Source of the DNA: JAFLCA01 sp041907145
GTDB taxonomy: Bacteria; Bdellovibrionota_C; UBA2361; JAFLCA01
DNA: 8,750 bases
Direction of reading: 5' to 3'
Assembly (NCBI GenBank): GCA_041907145.1
Contig: JAYRHW010000152.1
Location: forward strand, 1-8,750
Made by a program: the position numbers and the translations under genes. Of this stretch, positions 1-5,407 are shown piece by piece. Every line of letters starts with the position of its first letter. Position 1 is the first letter of the stretch. The notes below the pieces were generated by a model. That model worked only from the letters and a program-made list of their open reading frames with translations, did no database searches and was not told the origin of the DNA.

Positions 1-1
1 C

Positions 2-394
2 GGCTCCATATCAATTAATACTGTGAGTTCTCCAAAAGCTGAGATGTTCTATTGGCTAACCATCATGTTCTCTCAAACGCTTGGAACGGCACTCGGCGAT
101 TGGACCGCCGATACACAGGGCATTGGCTATTTAGGGAGTGCAGCTATCTTTACTACACTGCTCGCTCTTGTGGTTGTTGCGTACTATCGCACAAAGGTTT
201 CGCATACGATCCTTTTTTGGATTGCCTTTGTTGTTACCCGACCGCTTGGGGCGGTAGTCGGTGATTTTTTAGATAAACCTACTGCGTCAGGTGGGCTTGC
301 GCTCAGTCGCTACTCAGCTTCCGCAGCTCTTTTCGTATTCATGGTGGCTTGTATTTTAGTCTTCTCCCAAAGGGCAGCTAAAAAGGGACATTGA
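2..394 (+). CDS. COG4705/DUF347-type repeat membrane protein, C-terminal part (5' truncated by window edge)
   Basis: The frame is open from base 2 to the TGA at 392-394, giving about 130 residues with no start of its own. The GTG at 23 lies inside conserved family sequence (Ser-Pro-Lys-Ala-Glu-Met-Phe-Tyr-Trp), so it is probably internal and the gene starts before the window. Two consecutive repeats typical of DUF347/COG4705 proteins are visible: a TLGTALGDWTADTQGIGY segment, then a TRPLGAVVGDFLDKP...GGLALSRYSAS segment, each with hydrophobic membrane helices. Full family members usually have about 250 residues and four such repeats, so roughly half is present. The protein is an inner-membrane protein of unknown function. 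It ends in a short basic cytoplasmic-like tail (RAAKKGH). Family assignment is confident; function is not known. Confidence 0.85.
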   Translation, partial: GSISINTVSSPKAEMFYWLTIMFSQTLGTALGDWTADTQGIGYLGSAAIFTTLLALVVVAYYRTKVSHTILFWIAFVVTRPLGAVVGDFLDKPTASGGLALSRYSASAALFVFMVACILVFSQRAAKKGH

Positions 395-665
395 TCTACT
401 GTGATTTGATCGTCAATGATATTTTGAATTTCAAGAAATTTCAGAACATTTCCAAATTGTTCAAAAGTACGATGCAAAAAAGCTGCAATAGTAAGAAAAG
501 CCATTTGAAATCAACTATTTAACCCCCTTAAGATACTACACCCCACCGACTTCTCTCCCGTTCGCTGCAGTCCTCGTCCGTTTGCCACATCTCTCCTGTG
601 GCCAAAATCTTCAAGGCATTCAGCGGAGCAAAATTGAGAGTATTTTGAGCATTTTAAATTATAAT
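395..665. other. Intergenic region with dispersed repeat copy A; no gene seen
   Basis: This 271-bp gap separates the COG4705 gene from the 3' end of the winged-helix regulator gene. The first half is AT-rich with no convincing gene. A minus-strand open frame at 310-504 overlaps the COG4705 coding end and resembles nothing. The second half holds a C-rich repeat copy and a hairpin, listed separately. No clear intrinsic terminator with a T-run was found for either flanking gene. Confidence 0.6.
532..606 (+). repeat. Dispersed intergenic repeat, copy A
   Basis: The stretch starting GATACT.CACCCCA and containing TTCTCTCCC, GCAGT, CGTTTG and GCCAAA in that order recurs at 4901-4983 in the same orientation. 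The first 43-44 bases align at about 34 of 44 columns by eye, and most differences are C/T changes. The rest is looser, keeping short blocks. Copy A contains an inverted repeat, GCCACA (584-589) and TGTGGC (597-602), with a 7-base loop. Neither copy lies in a convincing gene. It could be a degenerate mobile-element end, a small conserved RNA or a family of intergenic repeats. Confidence 0.6.
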
Positions 666-962
666 TTAGATAAGATTTAAAAGTACCCTAATCTTTGTGT
701 GAGCTTCAATCGGGTGTCGAAGCTGCTTATTTAGTTCGAAGGTGTAGCGATTCTTTCTGCCGACACGTTCTCTTTTTAAATATCCCTCAGTCTCCAGGTC
801 AGTAATGATTCTATGGACTGCTCGCTCGGTAATCCCTACCCGAACAGCAATTTCCTTGAGCGGCAAATCTGGCTCAGAGTGTAGGCACAGTAGAACATGG
901 CCGTGATTGCTAAGAAAAGTCCAGTCAGGCTTTTCGGCAATTTCACTTTGTCGTTTTTTCAT
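666..962 (-). CDS. Small winged-helix transcriptional regulator, divergent from sbtA
   Basis: This 98-residue protein is mostly one winged helix-turn-helix domain. Trp14-Thr-Phe-Leu-Ser-Asn-His starts the conserved core. Residues 33-61 (LPLKEIAVRVGITERAVHRI...) give the helix-turn-helix, and the basic stretch Arg64-Glu-Arg-Val-Gly-Arg-Lys-Asn-Arg at 64-72 forms the wing. This pattern is shared by a widespread family of about 100-residue MarR/ArsR-like regulators with 'TNH.HVLL.L...P...LR.IA..VGITERAV' sequences. No ligand-binding domain or metal-binding cysteine set is visible; the single Cys26 is in the core. It is transcribed away from sbtA across a 75-bp region rich in CATG inverted repeats, so control of itself and of the bicarbonate operon is likely by inference. 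The ATG has no strong Shine-Dalgarno site. Confidence 0.85.
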   Translation of the reverse strand: MKKRQSEIAEKPDWTFLSNHGHVLLCLHSEPDLPLKEIAVRVGITERAVHRIITDLETEGYLKRERVGRKNRYTFELNKQLRHPIEAHTKIRVLLNLI

Positions 963-983
963 TACTTAATAGTACCATAAATA

Positions 984-1029
984 CATGCACGACAATACAT
1001 GCTTTACAAAGCATGACACAAATGTCATG
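984..1029. promoter_or_regulatory. Candidate operator array: four CATG cores at 14-bp spacing
   Basis: Between the divergent regulator and sbtA, CATG occurs at 984, 998, 1012 and 1026, exactly 14 bp apart. Neighbouring cores build two overlapping inverted repeats: CATGCTTT-AC-AAAGCATG (998-1015, perfect 8-bp arms) and CATGACA-CAAA-TGTCATG (1012-1029, perfect 7-bp arms). The first two cores share the direct repeat ATACATGC. This arrangement suits cooperative binding of a dimeric winged-helix protein, most simply the one encoded at 666-962. A TTTACA at 1003-1008 could be a weak -35 for sbtA lying inside the first repeat; no good -10 follows. Structure is seen directly, the binding partner is inferred. 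Confidence 0.7.
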
Positions 1030-1037
1030 TATGGGCT

Positions 1038-2024
1038 ATGAATGAAATATTACGAACAAACCTTCTAAGCCCGATAACTTTATGTTTTATCTTAGGGATT
1101 ATAGCAAAGCTGATACGCAGTGAGTTTGCTCTCCCCAAAGATATTTACATGGGATTATCGATATATCTCCTTTTAGCATTGGGACTTAAGGGAGGGGTCG
1201 AACTTGCCGAGGCCTCACTAAGCTCGATCTTGGGTCCAGTTATCGTCACTCTGGCCATAGGCTGTATTACACCTATTTCCTCCTACCTGATATTACGAAA
1301 GCTTGGCCGCTTCTCGATTTCCAATGCTGCCGCTATAGCCGCTCATTATGGGTCTGTGTCAGCCGTCACGTTCATAGCCGCACAATCCTTTGTGCAGGCA
1401 ATGACTGTTAAAGACCCTTCATTGCCTCCGCTAGAGGGATTTATGCCGACTCTCTTAACCTTGCTCGAAAGTCCTGGTATTCACATAGCTCTTGCTATAG
1501 GTGCAGTGAAAACTGCCAGCAATGGGCAAAATATTGCAAAAGTTCTGCATGAGGTCCTCACTGCACGAACTATGGTCCTGCTTGTTGGAGGACTCATTGT
1601 CGGGTATTTCATCGGACACAAAAACTGGGAGGTAATTGCCCCCTTCTATGACACCAAGGGAGGGGTATTTCGCGGCTTGCTGTGCATCTTCCTCCTAGAG
1701 ATGGGGATAGTGGCTGGTTCACGAATGAGCGACCTAAAGAAAGCCGGAATATTTCTATTCGGGTTCGGAACTATTGTTCCAGTTCTCCATGGGACATTAG
1801 CAATTCTACTTGGGTCTTGGGCTGGACTATCAATCGGTGGATGCACGGTACTTGCTGCAATGGCTGCAAGTGCTTCATACATAGCTGCCCCTCCGGCGGT
1901 GCGTGTCACCTTACCGGATGCAAATCCTTCTTATTACCTAACCGCAGCTCTGGCTATAACGTTTCCGTTCAACGTTGTACTGGGGATTCCGCTCTATTTT
2001 GAAATTTCAAGACTTTTGCACTGA
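1038..2024 (+). CDS. sbtA: SbtA-family sodium-dependent bicarbonate transporter
   Basis: The 328-residue, strongly hydrophobic protein matches the SbtA/DUF897 family throughout. SbtA in cyanobacteria imports bicarbonate with Na+ across the inner membrane as part of the CO2-concentrating mechanism. Visible family motifs are ALGLKGGVEL (about 47-56), AAHYGSVSAVTF (about 101-112) and the second-half signature ASASYIAAPPAVRVTLPDANPS (about 277-298), followed by TFPFN..LGIPLY. These motifs sit in two related halves, as expected for the five-plus-five helix inverted-repeat fold. Cyanobacterial SbtA is about 370 residues, so this one has a shorter central cytoplasmic linker. The ATG at 1038 has no clear Shine-Dalgarno site upstream, and the next residues (NEILRTNLLSP) lead directly into helix 1. 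It heads an operon with an SbtB-like gene 19 bp downstream. Substrate outside cyanobacteria remains inferred. Confidence 0.93.
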   Translation: MNEILRTNLLSPITLCFILGIIAKLIRSEFALPKDIYMGLSIYLLLALGLKGGVELAEASLSSILGPVIVTLAIGCITPISSYLILRKLGRFSISNAAAIAAHYGSVSAVTFIAAQSFVQAMTVKDPSLPPLEGFMPTLLTLLESPGIHIALAIGAVKTASNGQNIAKVLHEVLTARTMVLLVGGLIVGYFIGHKNWEVIAPFYDTKGGVFRGLLCIFLLEMGIVAGSRMSDLKKAGIFLFGFGTIVPVLHGTLAILLGSWAGLSIGGCTVLAAMAASASYIAAPPAVRVTLPDANPSYYLTAALAITFPFNVVLGIPLYFEISRLLH

Positions 2025-2030
2025 TTTATT

Positions 2031-2037
2031 GAGAGGT
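2031..2037 (+). promoter_or_regulatory. Ribosome binding site deciding the sbtB start
   Basis: GAGAGGT lies 6 bases before the ATG at 2044, in the sbtA-sbtB gap. This supports 2044 over the longer in-frame ATG at 1975, which would overlap the sbtA end and add residues unlike PII proteins. Confidence 0.7.
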
Positions 2038-2043
2038 CCTTAT

Positions 2044-2346
2044 ATGAAACTTACTAACTTAAAACTTGTAACGATAATCGCTGAGGCTGTTCTTGAAGAA
2101 AAAATAATCACTAGCCTCAAGGAAGCAGGTTCTAAGGGATACACCGTAGTTGGCTCACATGGCGAGGGATCTCGTGGAATGCGTACAGGAGAAATTCCTG
2201 GTGAAAATATCCGCATTGAGACTCTGGTTAGTTCCGCTGTCGCCGAGAAAATTATGGAACATATCTCAACCCACTATTTTCAGAACTACGCGGTCATCTG
2301 TTATCTGACTGAGGCCAGTGTATTAAGGGGGGAGAAATACGTTTAA
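2044..2346 (+). CDS. sbtB: SbtB-like PII signalling protein
   Basis: This 100-residue protein has the PII ferredoxin-like pattern: strand LKLVTIIAEAVLEEKI, helix ending SLKEAGSKGYTVV (about 24-36), a T-loop region GSHGEGSRGMRTGE (37-50), strand NIRIETLVS, helix AEKIMEHISTHYF (67-79) and strand YAVICYLTEASVLRGEKYV. The GxGSRxxR T-loop base is typical of SbtB, the trimeric nucleotide-binding protein that binds SbtA and blocks or adjusts transport according to adenine nucleotides. It lacks the C-terminal CGPxGC redox motif of many cyanobacterial SbtB proteins and ends at RGEKYV. The start at 2044 follows a good ribosome site; the longer frame from 1975 overlaps sbtA and is not needed. The stop TAA abuts the next GTG start. 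A role as direct partner of the adjacent SbtA is strongly suggested by context. Confidence 0.88.
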   Translation: MKLTNLKLVTIIAEAVLEEKIITSLKEAGSKGYTVVGSHGEGSRGMRTGEIPGENIRIETLVSSAVAEKIMEHISTHYFQNYAVICYLTEASVLRGEKYV

Positions 2347-3198
2347 GTGAGTTCGATTTATGACGGGCAATACATAGCGTTCACCACTAAGCACCACAAG
2401 GAAGATGTGGTGCTTCCAAATTTCAGAAAATATCTAGGGGCAACTCTGATTGTACCCTGGATTGACACGGATAAACTTGGGACTTTTTCGGGAGAGATGG
2501 AACGCCCTGGTAATGCATTGGAGGTAGCAGATAAGAAGGCTAAACTTGGAATGGAAGCAACTGGATTGCCATTTGGCCTGGCAAGCGAAGGTAGTTTTAG
2601 ACCTCATCCATACATTCCTTTTCTTCCCAGCGACCAAGAGATAATGCTCTTCATCGATAACGAGAGAGGGTTCAAGCTTCACGAAGTAATTGTTAGTGAA
2701 AAGACAAACTTTGCTCAGTTAGCTGTTTCAAATTTGGATGAGGCTGACCAGTTCCTACATAGTGCTCATTTTCCAACCCATGGGATAATTGTGCGGCCAA
2801 ACATTTGGGAGGATAAATCAGTAATTTTCAAAGGCATAAGAAATATGGGGGAATTGGAAGCGGCATTTAATAAATGCCTTCATGTGTCTGCTGATTCGAA
2901 GGTTTGGCTTGAAACCGATATGAGAGCAAATGTTAATCCCAGCAGAATGGGCGTAATTGGAGAATTAGCTGAACGACTCGCAAAACGGCTTTCCTCTGAA
3001 TGTCCACGATGTTCTGCTCCTGGCTGGGGATGTGTGAAAGTTGAAAGGGGTTTGCCCTGCGAATATTGTGGGCAACCTACAGAAATGGTGGCTAGTCAGG
3101 TTTTTGGGTGCGTGTTATGCGACCATTTGCTGACTCTTCCAGGAGCAGACGGAATTACAAAGGCCGAACAAGTGTACTGCGGCTGGTGCAACCCATAG
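2347..3198 (+). CDS. DUF6671-type protein with cysteine-rich zinc-ribbon C-terminus
   Basis: The 283-residue protein begins with GTG immediately after the sbtB stop; AGGGGGGAG (2326-2334) lies 12 bases upstream, and the next ATG is 50 codons later, inside conserved sequence. The N-terminal two thirds resembles DUF6671 proteins, with DTDKLGTFSGE (about 41-51), the RPGNALEVADKKAKLGMEATG segment (53-73), LASEGSFRPHP (78-88) and ETDMRANVNPSRM (189-201). The C-terminus has four CxxC pairs (219/222, 238/241, 255/258, 278/281) plus Cys229, which suits two structural zinc sites. No signal peptide or membrane helix is visible, so it is probably cytoplasmic. The family's function is unknown to me. Its position as third gene of an sbtA-sbtB operon, with likely translational coupling, suggests a role linked to inorganic carbon or to nucleotide signalling, but this is inference only. 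Confidence 0.82.
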   Translation: MSSIYDGQYIAFTTKHHKEDVVLPNFRKYLGATLIVPWIDTDKLGTFSGEMERPGNALEVADKKAKLGMEATGLPFGLASEGSFRPHPYIPFLPSDQEIMLFIDNERGFKLHEVIVSEKTNFAQLAVSNLDEADQFLHSAHFPTHGIIVRPNIWEDKSVIFKGIRNMGELEAAFNKCLHVSADSKVWLETDMRANVNPSRMGVIGELAERLAKRLSSECPRCSAPGWGCVKVERGLPCEYCGQPTEMVASQVFGCVLCDHLLTLPGADGITKAEQVYCGWCNP

Positions 3199-3406
3199 GA
3201 GAGCGACTGCTGGCTCGATGAAGGGGCGTCACGTATCTTCTACCGATATTTCTACGTATTTCTCCACAACGTGGATGTCTCTTGGTGCATTTTATTATTC
3301 GCAGAATCGATCACTTAGATTGTTTCCGATAATTCACCCCATTCCCGAAATGGCATGCAATGTCGTGAAATAAAATTCTTCTGACATCGCCTTTTCAGCG
3401 GCGCGT
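3199..3406. other. Intergenic region between convergent DUF6671 and TetR genes
   Basis: No gene is visible in these 208 bp. Weak features are a 5-bp hairpin, TCCAC-AAC-GTGGA, near 3272-3284, and a CCATT..AATGG stem near 3339-3353. Neither is followed by a convincing T-run, so termination of the two converging transcripts is unresolved. Confidence 0.45.
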
Positions 3407-4039
3407 TTATTTTCCCGCCGACTTTTGCATATCTGTTCTTAGTATGCATTCGGCAAGTCTCTTGTTGGTCAACGCAATTTTCGGGTTTTTAGTTGCGAGT
3501 GCCATTGCAACCGTACCAACAACTAAAGTCATCAACTGCAAGAGTGCTGCTTCGACCTTAGAAGGCTTGAGAATTTTCGTCAGTCTCTCCTTGAAAAATA
3601 AGCTCCATTGAGAAAAGTGAGTCTCAACTTGAGTACAAATGAGAGGATCTCGTTCTAGGTTGAAGTCAGTGAGCCCTCGAACAAATGGACAACCATTAAA
3701 ATCTGGTTCCTCGAACCATTCATGCAACGCATCAAATACACCAAGAATCTGCTTGAAAGGATCAGCGCTTTTATCTTCCGTATGCTTCTTTAGGTTCGAA
3801 AACCTCGCTTCATGCTTGATCTGGAGATAGGCAATAATGAGATCGGTCTTAGAGGGGAAGTGTTTGTAGAAGGTCATTTTAGCGACATCAGACTCAGCAA
3901 TGATGCGATCTATGCCGGTTGTATGAACGCCATGCTCATTAAAGAGGATTATTGCAGTACGAAGAATTTTCTCTTTAGCCGAGAGGCTACTAGGATCTTC
4001 TGTGCGTAAGTCCCTGTAATTACTAGTTAGCTGCTCCAT
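3407..4039 (-). CDS. TetR/AcrR-family transcriptional repressor
   Basis: The 210-residue protein has the TetR layout: helix 1 from about residue 21 (AKEKILRTAIILFNEHGVHTTGIDRI), then a recognition region SDVAKMTFYKHFPSKTDLI (50-68). The ligand-binding domain is divergent, but contains Phe-Asn-Gly-Cys-Pro-Phe (about 114-119), typical of the LmrA/YxaF-like branch. Its ATG is preceded by a perfect AAGGAGG Shine-Dalgarno (complement of 4050-4056) with a 10-base spacer, which fixes the start. It is divergent from an AhpD-like gene and shares a 141-bp region with a large inverted repeat, so it most likely represses that gene and itself. The inducing ligand cannot be read from sequence. No clear terminator was found downstream. 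Confidence 0.92.
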   Translation of the reverse strand: MEQLTSNYRDLRTEDPSSLSAKEKILRTAIILFNEHGVHTTGIDRIIAESDVAKMTFYKHFPSKTDLIIAYLQIKHEARFSNLKKHTEDKSADPFKQILGVFDALHEWFEEPDFNGCPFVRGLTDFNLERDPLICTQVETHFSQWSLFFKERLTKILKPSKVEAALLQLMTLVVGTVAMALATKNPKIALTNKRLAECILRTDMQKSAGK

Positions 4040-4084
4040 GTTCAGCCTTCCTCCTTAAGATCTTCTAGTAGCATATTATCAAAA

Positions 4085-4133
4085 ACATACAGGTCTGTCT
4101 ATTCGCTCCTTGACAATAGACAGACTTGTATGT
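4085..4133. promoter_or_regulatory. TetR operator candidate: 19-bp-arm inverted repeat
   Basis: ACATACAGGTCTGTCTATT (4085-4103) and AATAGACAGACTTGTATGT (4115-4133) are inverted copies with a single mismatch, separated by 11 bases. Each arm contains a smaller partial palindrome of the ACAG..CTGT kind, so the element may be two TetR dimer sites facing each other. The right arm fills the spacer of the promoter for the AhpD-like gene. Confidence 0.82.
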
Positions 4134-4138
4134 ATATT
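4110..4138 (+). promoter_or_regulatory. Sigma70-type promoter of the AhpD-like gene
   Basis: TTGACA (4110-4115) and TATATT (4133-4138) are 17 bp apart, a near-consensus housekeeping promoter. The start site would fall near 4145, giving a leader of about 36 bases before the ATG at 4181. The spacer is occupied by the right operator arm, so repressor binding would exclude RNA polymerase. Confidence 0.8.
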
Positions 4139-4180
4139 TCGAGGGTAGGCAATTGAGCCATTGAGATATACAGGAAAGAT

Positions 4181-4729
4181 ATGACACGGATTCAACCTAA
4201 TTTAACTCCCGATACTAAATCACAAGAGCTGCTTGCAGGCGTAAAGAAAATGCTTGGTGGAACACCAAACTTGTTTACGACCTTGGCGCACTCTCCTGCG
4301 GCGCTTGGCGTATTTGTTGGTGCTCTTGGGGCACTTAGTAACAGCAAATTGAGCAGTGGACTACGAGAGCAGATAGCACTAGCAGTTGCCGGAGCTAACG
4401 GCTGCGATTATTGCGCCTCTGCCCATACTGCACTTGGTAAGATGAATAAGATTTCTGAAGGTGAGCTTGCTCAGAACTTACAAGCAAAGTCGGGCGATGC
4501 CAAGACGCAGGCAGCGCTGGTCTTTGCTCGAAAAATCGTTGAAGTTCGTGGTCATGTATCTGACGCTGATGTGCAGACGGTGCGTACTGCCGGTTATGGC
4601 GAGAGTGAAATTGTGGATATGGTAGCGGTGACCTGCATCAATATCTTTACTAACTACTTTAACCATATTGCCGGAACGGAGATTGATTTCCCGTTAGTTA
4701 GCACGCAAGGTTTGGCAAAAGCAGCATGA
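4181..4729 (+). CDS. AhpD/carboxymuconolactone decarboxylase-like protein (peroxidase-related)
   Basis: The 182-residue protein carries the AhpD core: Arg62-Glu63-Gln-Ile-Ala-Leu-Ala-Val-Ala-Gly-Ala-Asn-Gly-Cys75-Asp-Tyr-Cys78-Ala-Ser-Ala-His82. Glu63, the Cys75/Cys78 pair and His82 correspond to the catalytic Glu..CxxCxxxH relay of alkylhydroperoxidase-like enzymes, so a thiol-based peroxide or electrophile reduction is plausible. True decarboxylases of the superfamily lack the cysteine pair. The all-helical fold and length match the 'uncharacterised peroxidase-related' branch. No signal peptide is seen; it should be cytoplasmic. AGGAAA (4172-4177) precedes the ATG. It is divergent from a TetR repressor and has its own strong promoter, consistent with induction by a chemical stress, and is followed by a hairpin terminator. 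Confidence 0.9.
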   Translation: MTRIQPNLTPDTKSQELLAGVKKMLGGTPNLFTTLAHSPAALGVFVGALGALSNSKLSSGLREQIALAVAGANGCDYCASAHTALGKMNKISEGELAQNLQAKSGDAKTQAALVFARKIVEVRGHVSDADVQTVRTAGYGESEIVDMVAVTCINIFTNYFNHIAGTEIDFPLVSTQGLAKAA

Positions 4730-4738
4730 CGCTATTTG

Positions 4739-4760
4739 GGGGTGGGGTAGCGCCCACCCC
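4739..4760 (+). terminator. Terminator-like hairpin after the AhpD-like gene
   Basis: GGGGTGGG (4739-4746) pairs fully with CCCACCCC (4753-4760) across a 6-base loop, 10 bases after the stop codon. The following GATTAATTT has only a weak T-run, so it may be an imperfect intrinsic terminator. Confidence 0.6.
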
Positions 4761-4900
4761 GATTAATTTCGGCGTCCCAAATGGCAATGGATAATGTATC
4801 TCAGGACGTTTCACGGAATTCCTAAATTACGCCAAAGTGGGCGCAAAATAGGTGCATGACTTCACAAAGCCTGCATTTTTAGCCGGTTTCAAAAAGTTTA

Positions 4901-4983
4901 GATACTCCACCCCATTCGATTTCTCTCCCATTACCCGCAGTTCTATGACTTCGTTTGTACGATTCCATTATCTCTAAGCCAAA
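4901..4983 (+). repeat. Dispersed intergenic repeat, copy B
   Basis: Second copy of the element at 532-606, same orientation. It preserves GATACT.CACCCCA, TTCTCTCCC, GCAGT, CGTTTG, TCTCT and GCCAAA in order; the block at 4901-4944 is best conserved. The hairpin of copy A is not kept here, although a different short stem follows at 4989-5001. Confidence 0.6.
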
Positions 4984-5045
4984 TTCGACAGCCTTCGGCT
5001 GCTGAATCATTTTATTCGAGTACAAGGACTAGCCTTTAGCCCTTC

Positions 5046-5075
5046 TTGACATGCAACCATATGGTTGCATATAAT
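5046..5075 (+). promoter_or_regulatory. arsR promoter with embedded perfect 20-bp palindrome
   Basis: TTGACA (5046-5051) and TATAAT (5070-5075) are both exact consensus hexamers, 18 bp apart. ATGCAACCAT and its exact inverse ATGGTTGCAT form a perfect palindrome at 5051-5070, filling the spacer and overlapping one base of each hexamer. Such a site fits autorepression by the ArsR dimer encoded just downstream. The expected start site, about 5082, coincides with the ATG. Confidence 0.88.
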
Positions 5076-5081
5076 GAATAT

Positions 5082-5405
5082 ATGGCAAATGGAGCTGATG
5101 ACAAAGTCTTCAAAGCTCTTGCCGACGCGAGTCGCAGGGAGCTGCTCGATCGTCTTCGGAAACATAGCGGCCTGACTCTTGGGCAACTGTGTGAGCAGCA
5201 TGACATGAGTCGTCAGGCCGTTACCAAGCACCTTGCAATACTGGAGGCGGCCGGCCTAGTCGCGACAGTAAAGAAGGGACGCGAAAAGTTGCACTTTCTA
5301 AATCCAGTACCAATTAATGAAATTTATATGCGCTGGATCGGGAAGTTTGAAAAGGCGCGTTTGGCCGCACTATACAATCTTAAACAGGCTTTGGAGGAGA
5401 AATAG
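5082..5405 (+). CDS. ArsR-family winged-helix repressor paired with SRPBCC protein
   Basis: From the ATG at 5082 the protein has 107 residues, a normal ArsR length. KVFKALADASRRELLDRL (8-25) opens the domain, LTLGQLCEQHDMSRQAVTKHLAILEAAGLV (31-60) is the helix-turn-helix, and VKKGREKLHFLNP (63-75) is the wing. The ELCxC metal-binding motif of ArsR/SmtB sensors is absent; only Cys37 is present, so metal sensing is unlikely. ArsR proteins of this kind are commonly co-transcribed with AHSA1-like SRPBCC genes, as here (2-bp gap). An upstream in-frame TTG at 5046 and ATG at 5061 lie inside the promoter and are rejected as starts. The chosen start has no room for a Shine-Dalgarno site, which suggests leaderless translation. 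Autoregulation through the spacer palindrome is inferred. Confidence 0.9.
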   Translation: MANGADDKVFKALADASRRELLDRLRKHSGLTLGQLCEQHDMSRQAVTKHLAILEAAGLVATVKKGREKLHFLNPVPINEIYMRWIGKFEKARLAALYNLKQALEEK

Positions 5406-5407
5406 TC

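Larger units (their letters stand above)
4730..5045. other. Intergenic region, no gene seen
   Basis: This 316-bp gap has no open frame resembling a gene. It holds the hairpin after the AhpD-like gene (4739-4760), dispersed repeat copy B (4901-4983) and a small hairpin, CAGCC-TTC-GGCTG (4989-5001), before the arsR promoter. Confidence 0.6.

Noticed and set aside
310..504. Minus-strand 64-residue open frame
   Set aside because: It overlaps the well-supported COG4705 coding end, has no ribosome site close to its ATG and no recognisable family.
532..606. Integron attC site as explanation of the repeat
   Set aside because: A GTTAAAT-like core lies nearby, but no paired core sites with the expected spacing and symmetry were found, and copy B does not keep them.
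1975..2043. Longer sbtB start at 1975
   Set aside because: It overlaps the sbtA 3' end and adds non-PII residues; the ATG at 2044 has a good ribosome site.
5046..5081. Longer arsR start at TTG 5046 or ATG 5061
   Set aside because: Both lie inside the -35/-10 promoter and palindrome; the extra residues are not like ArsR N-termini, and the ATG at 5082 gives the normal length.
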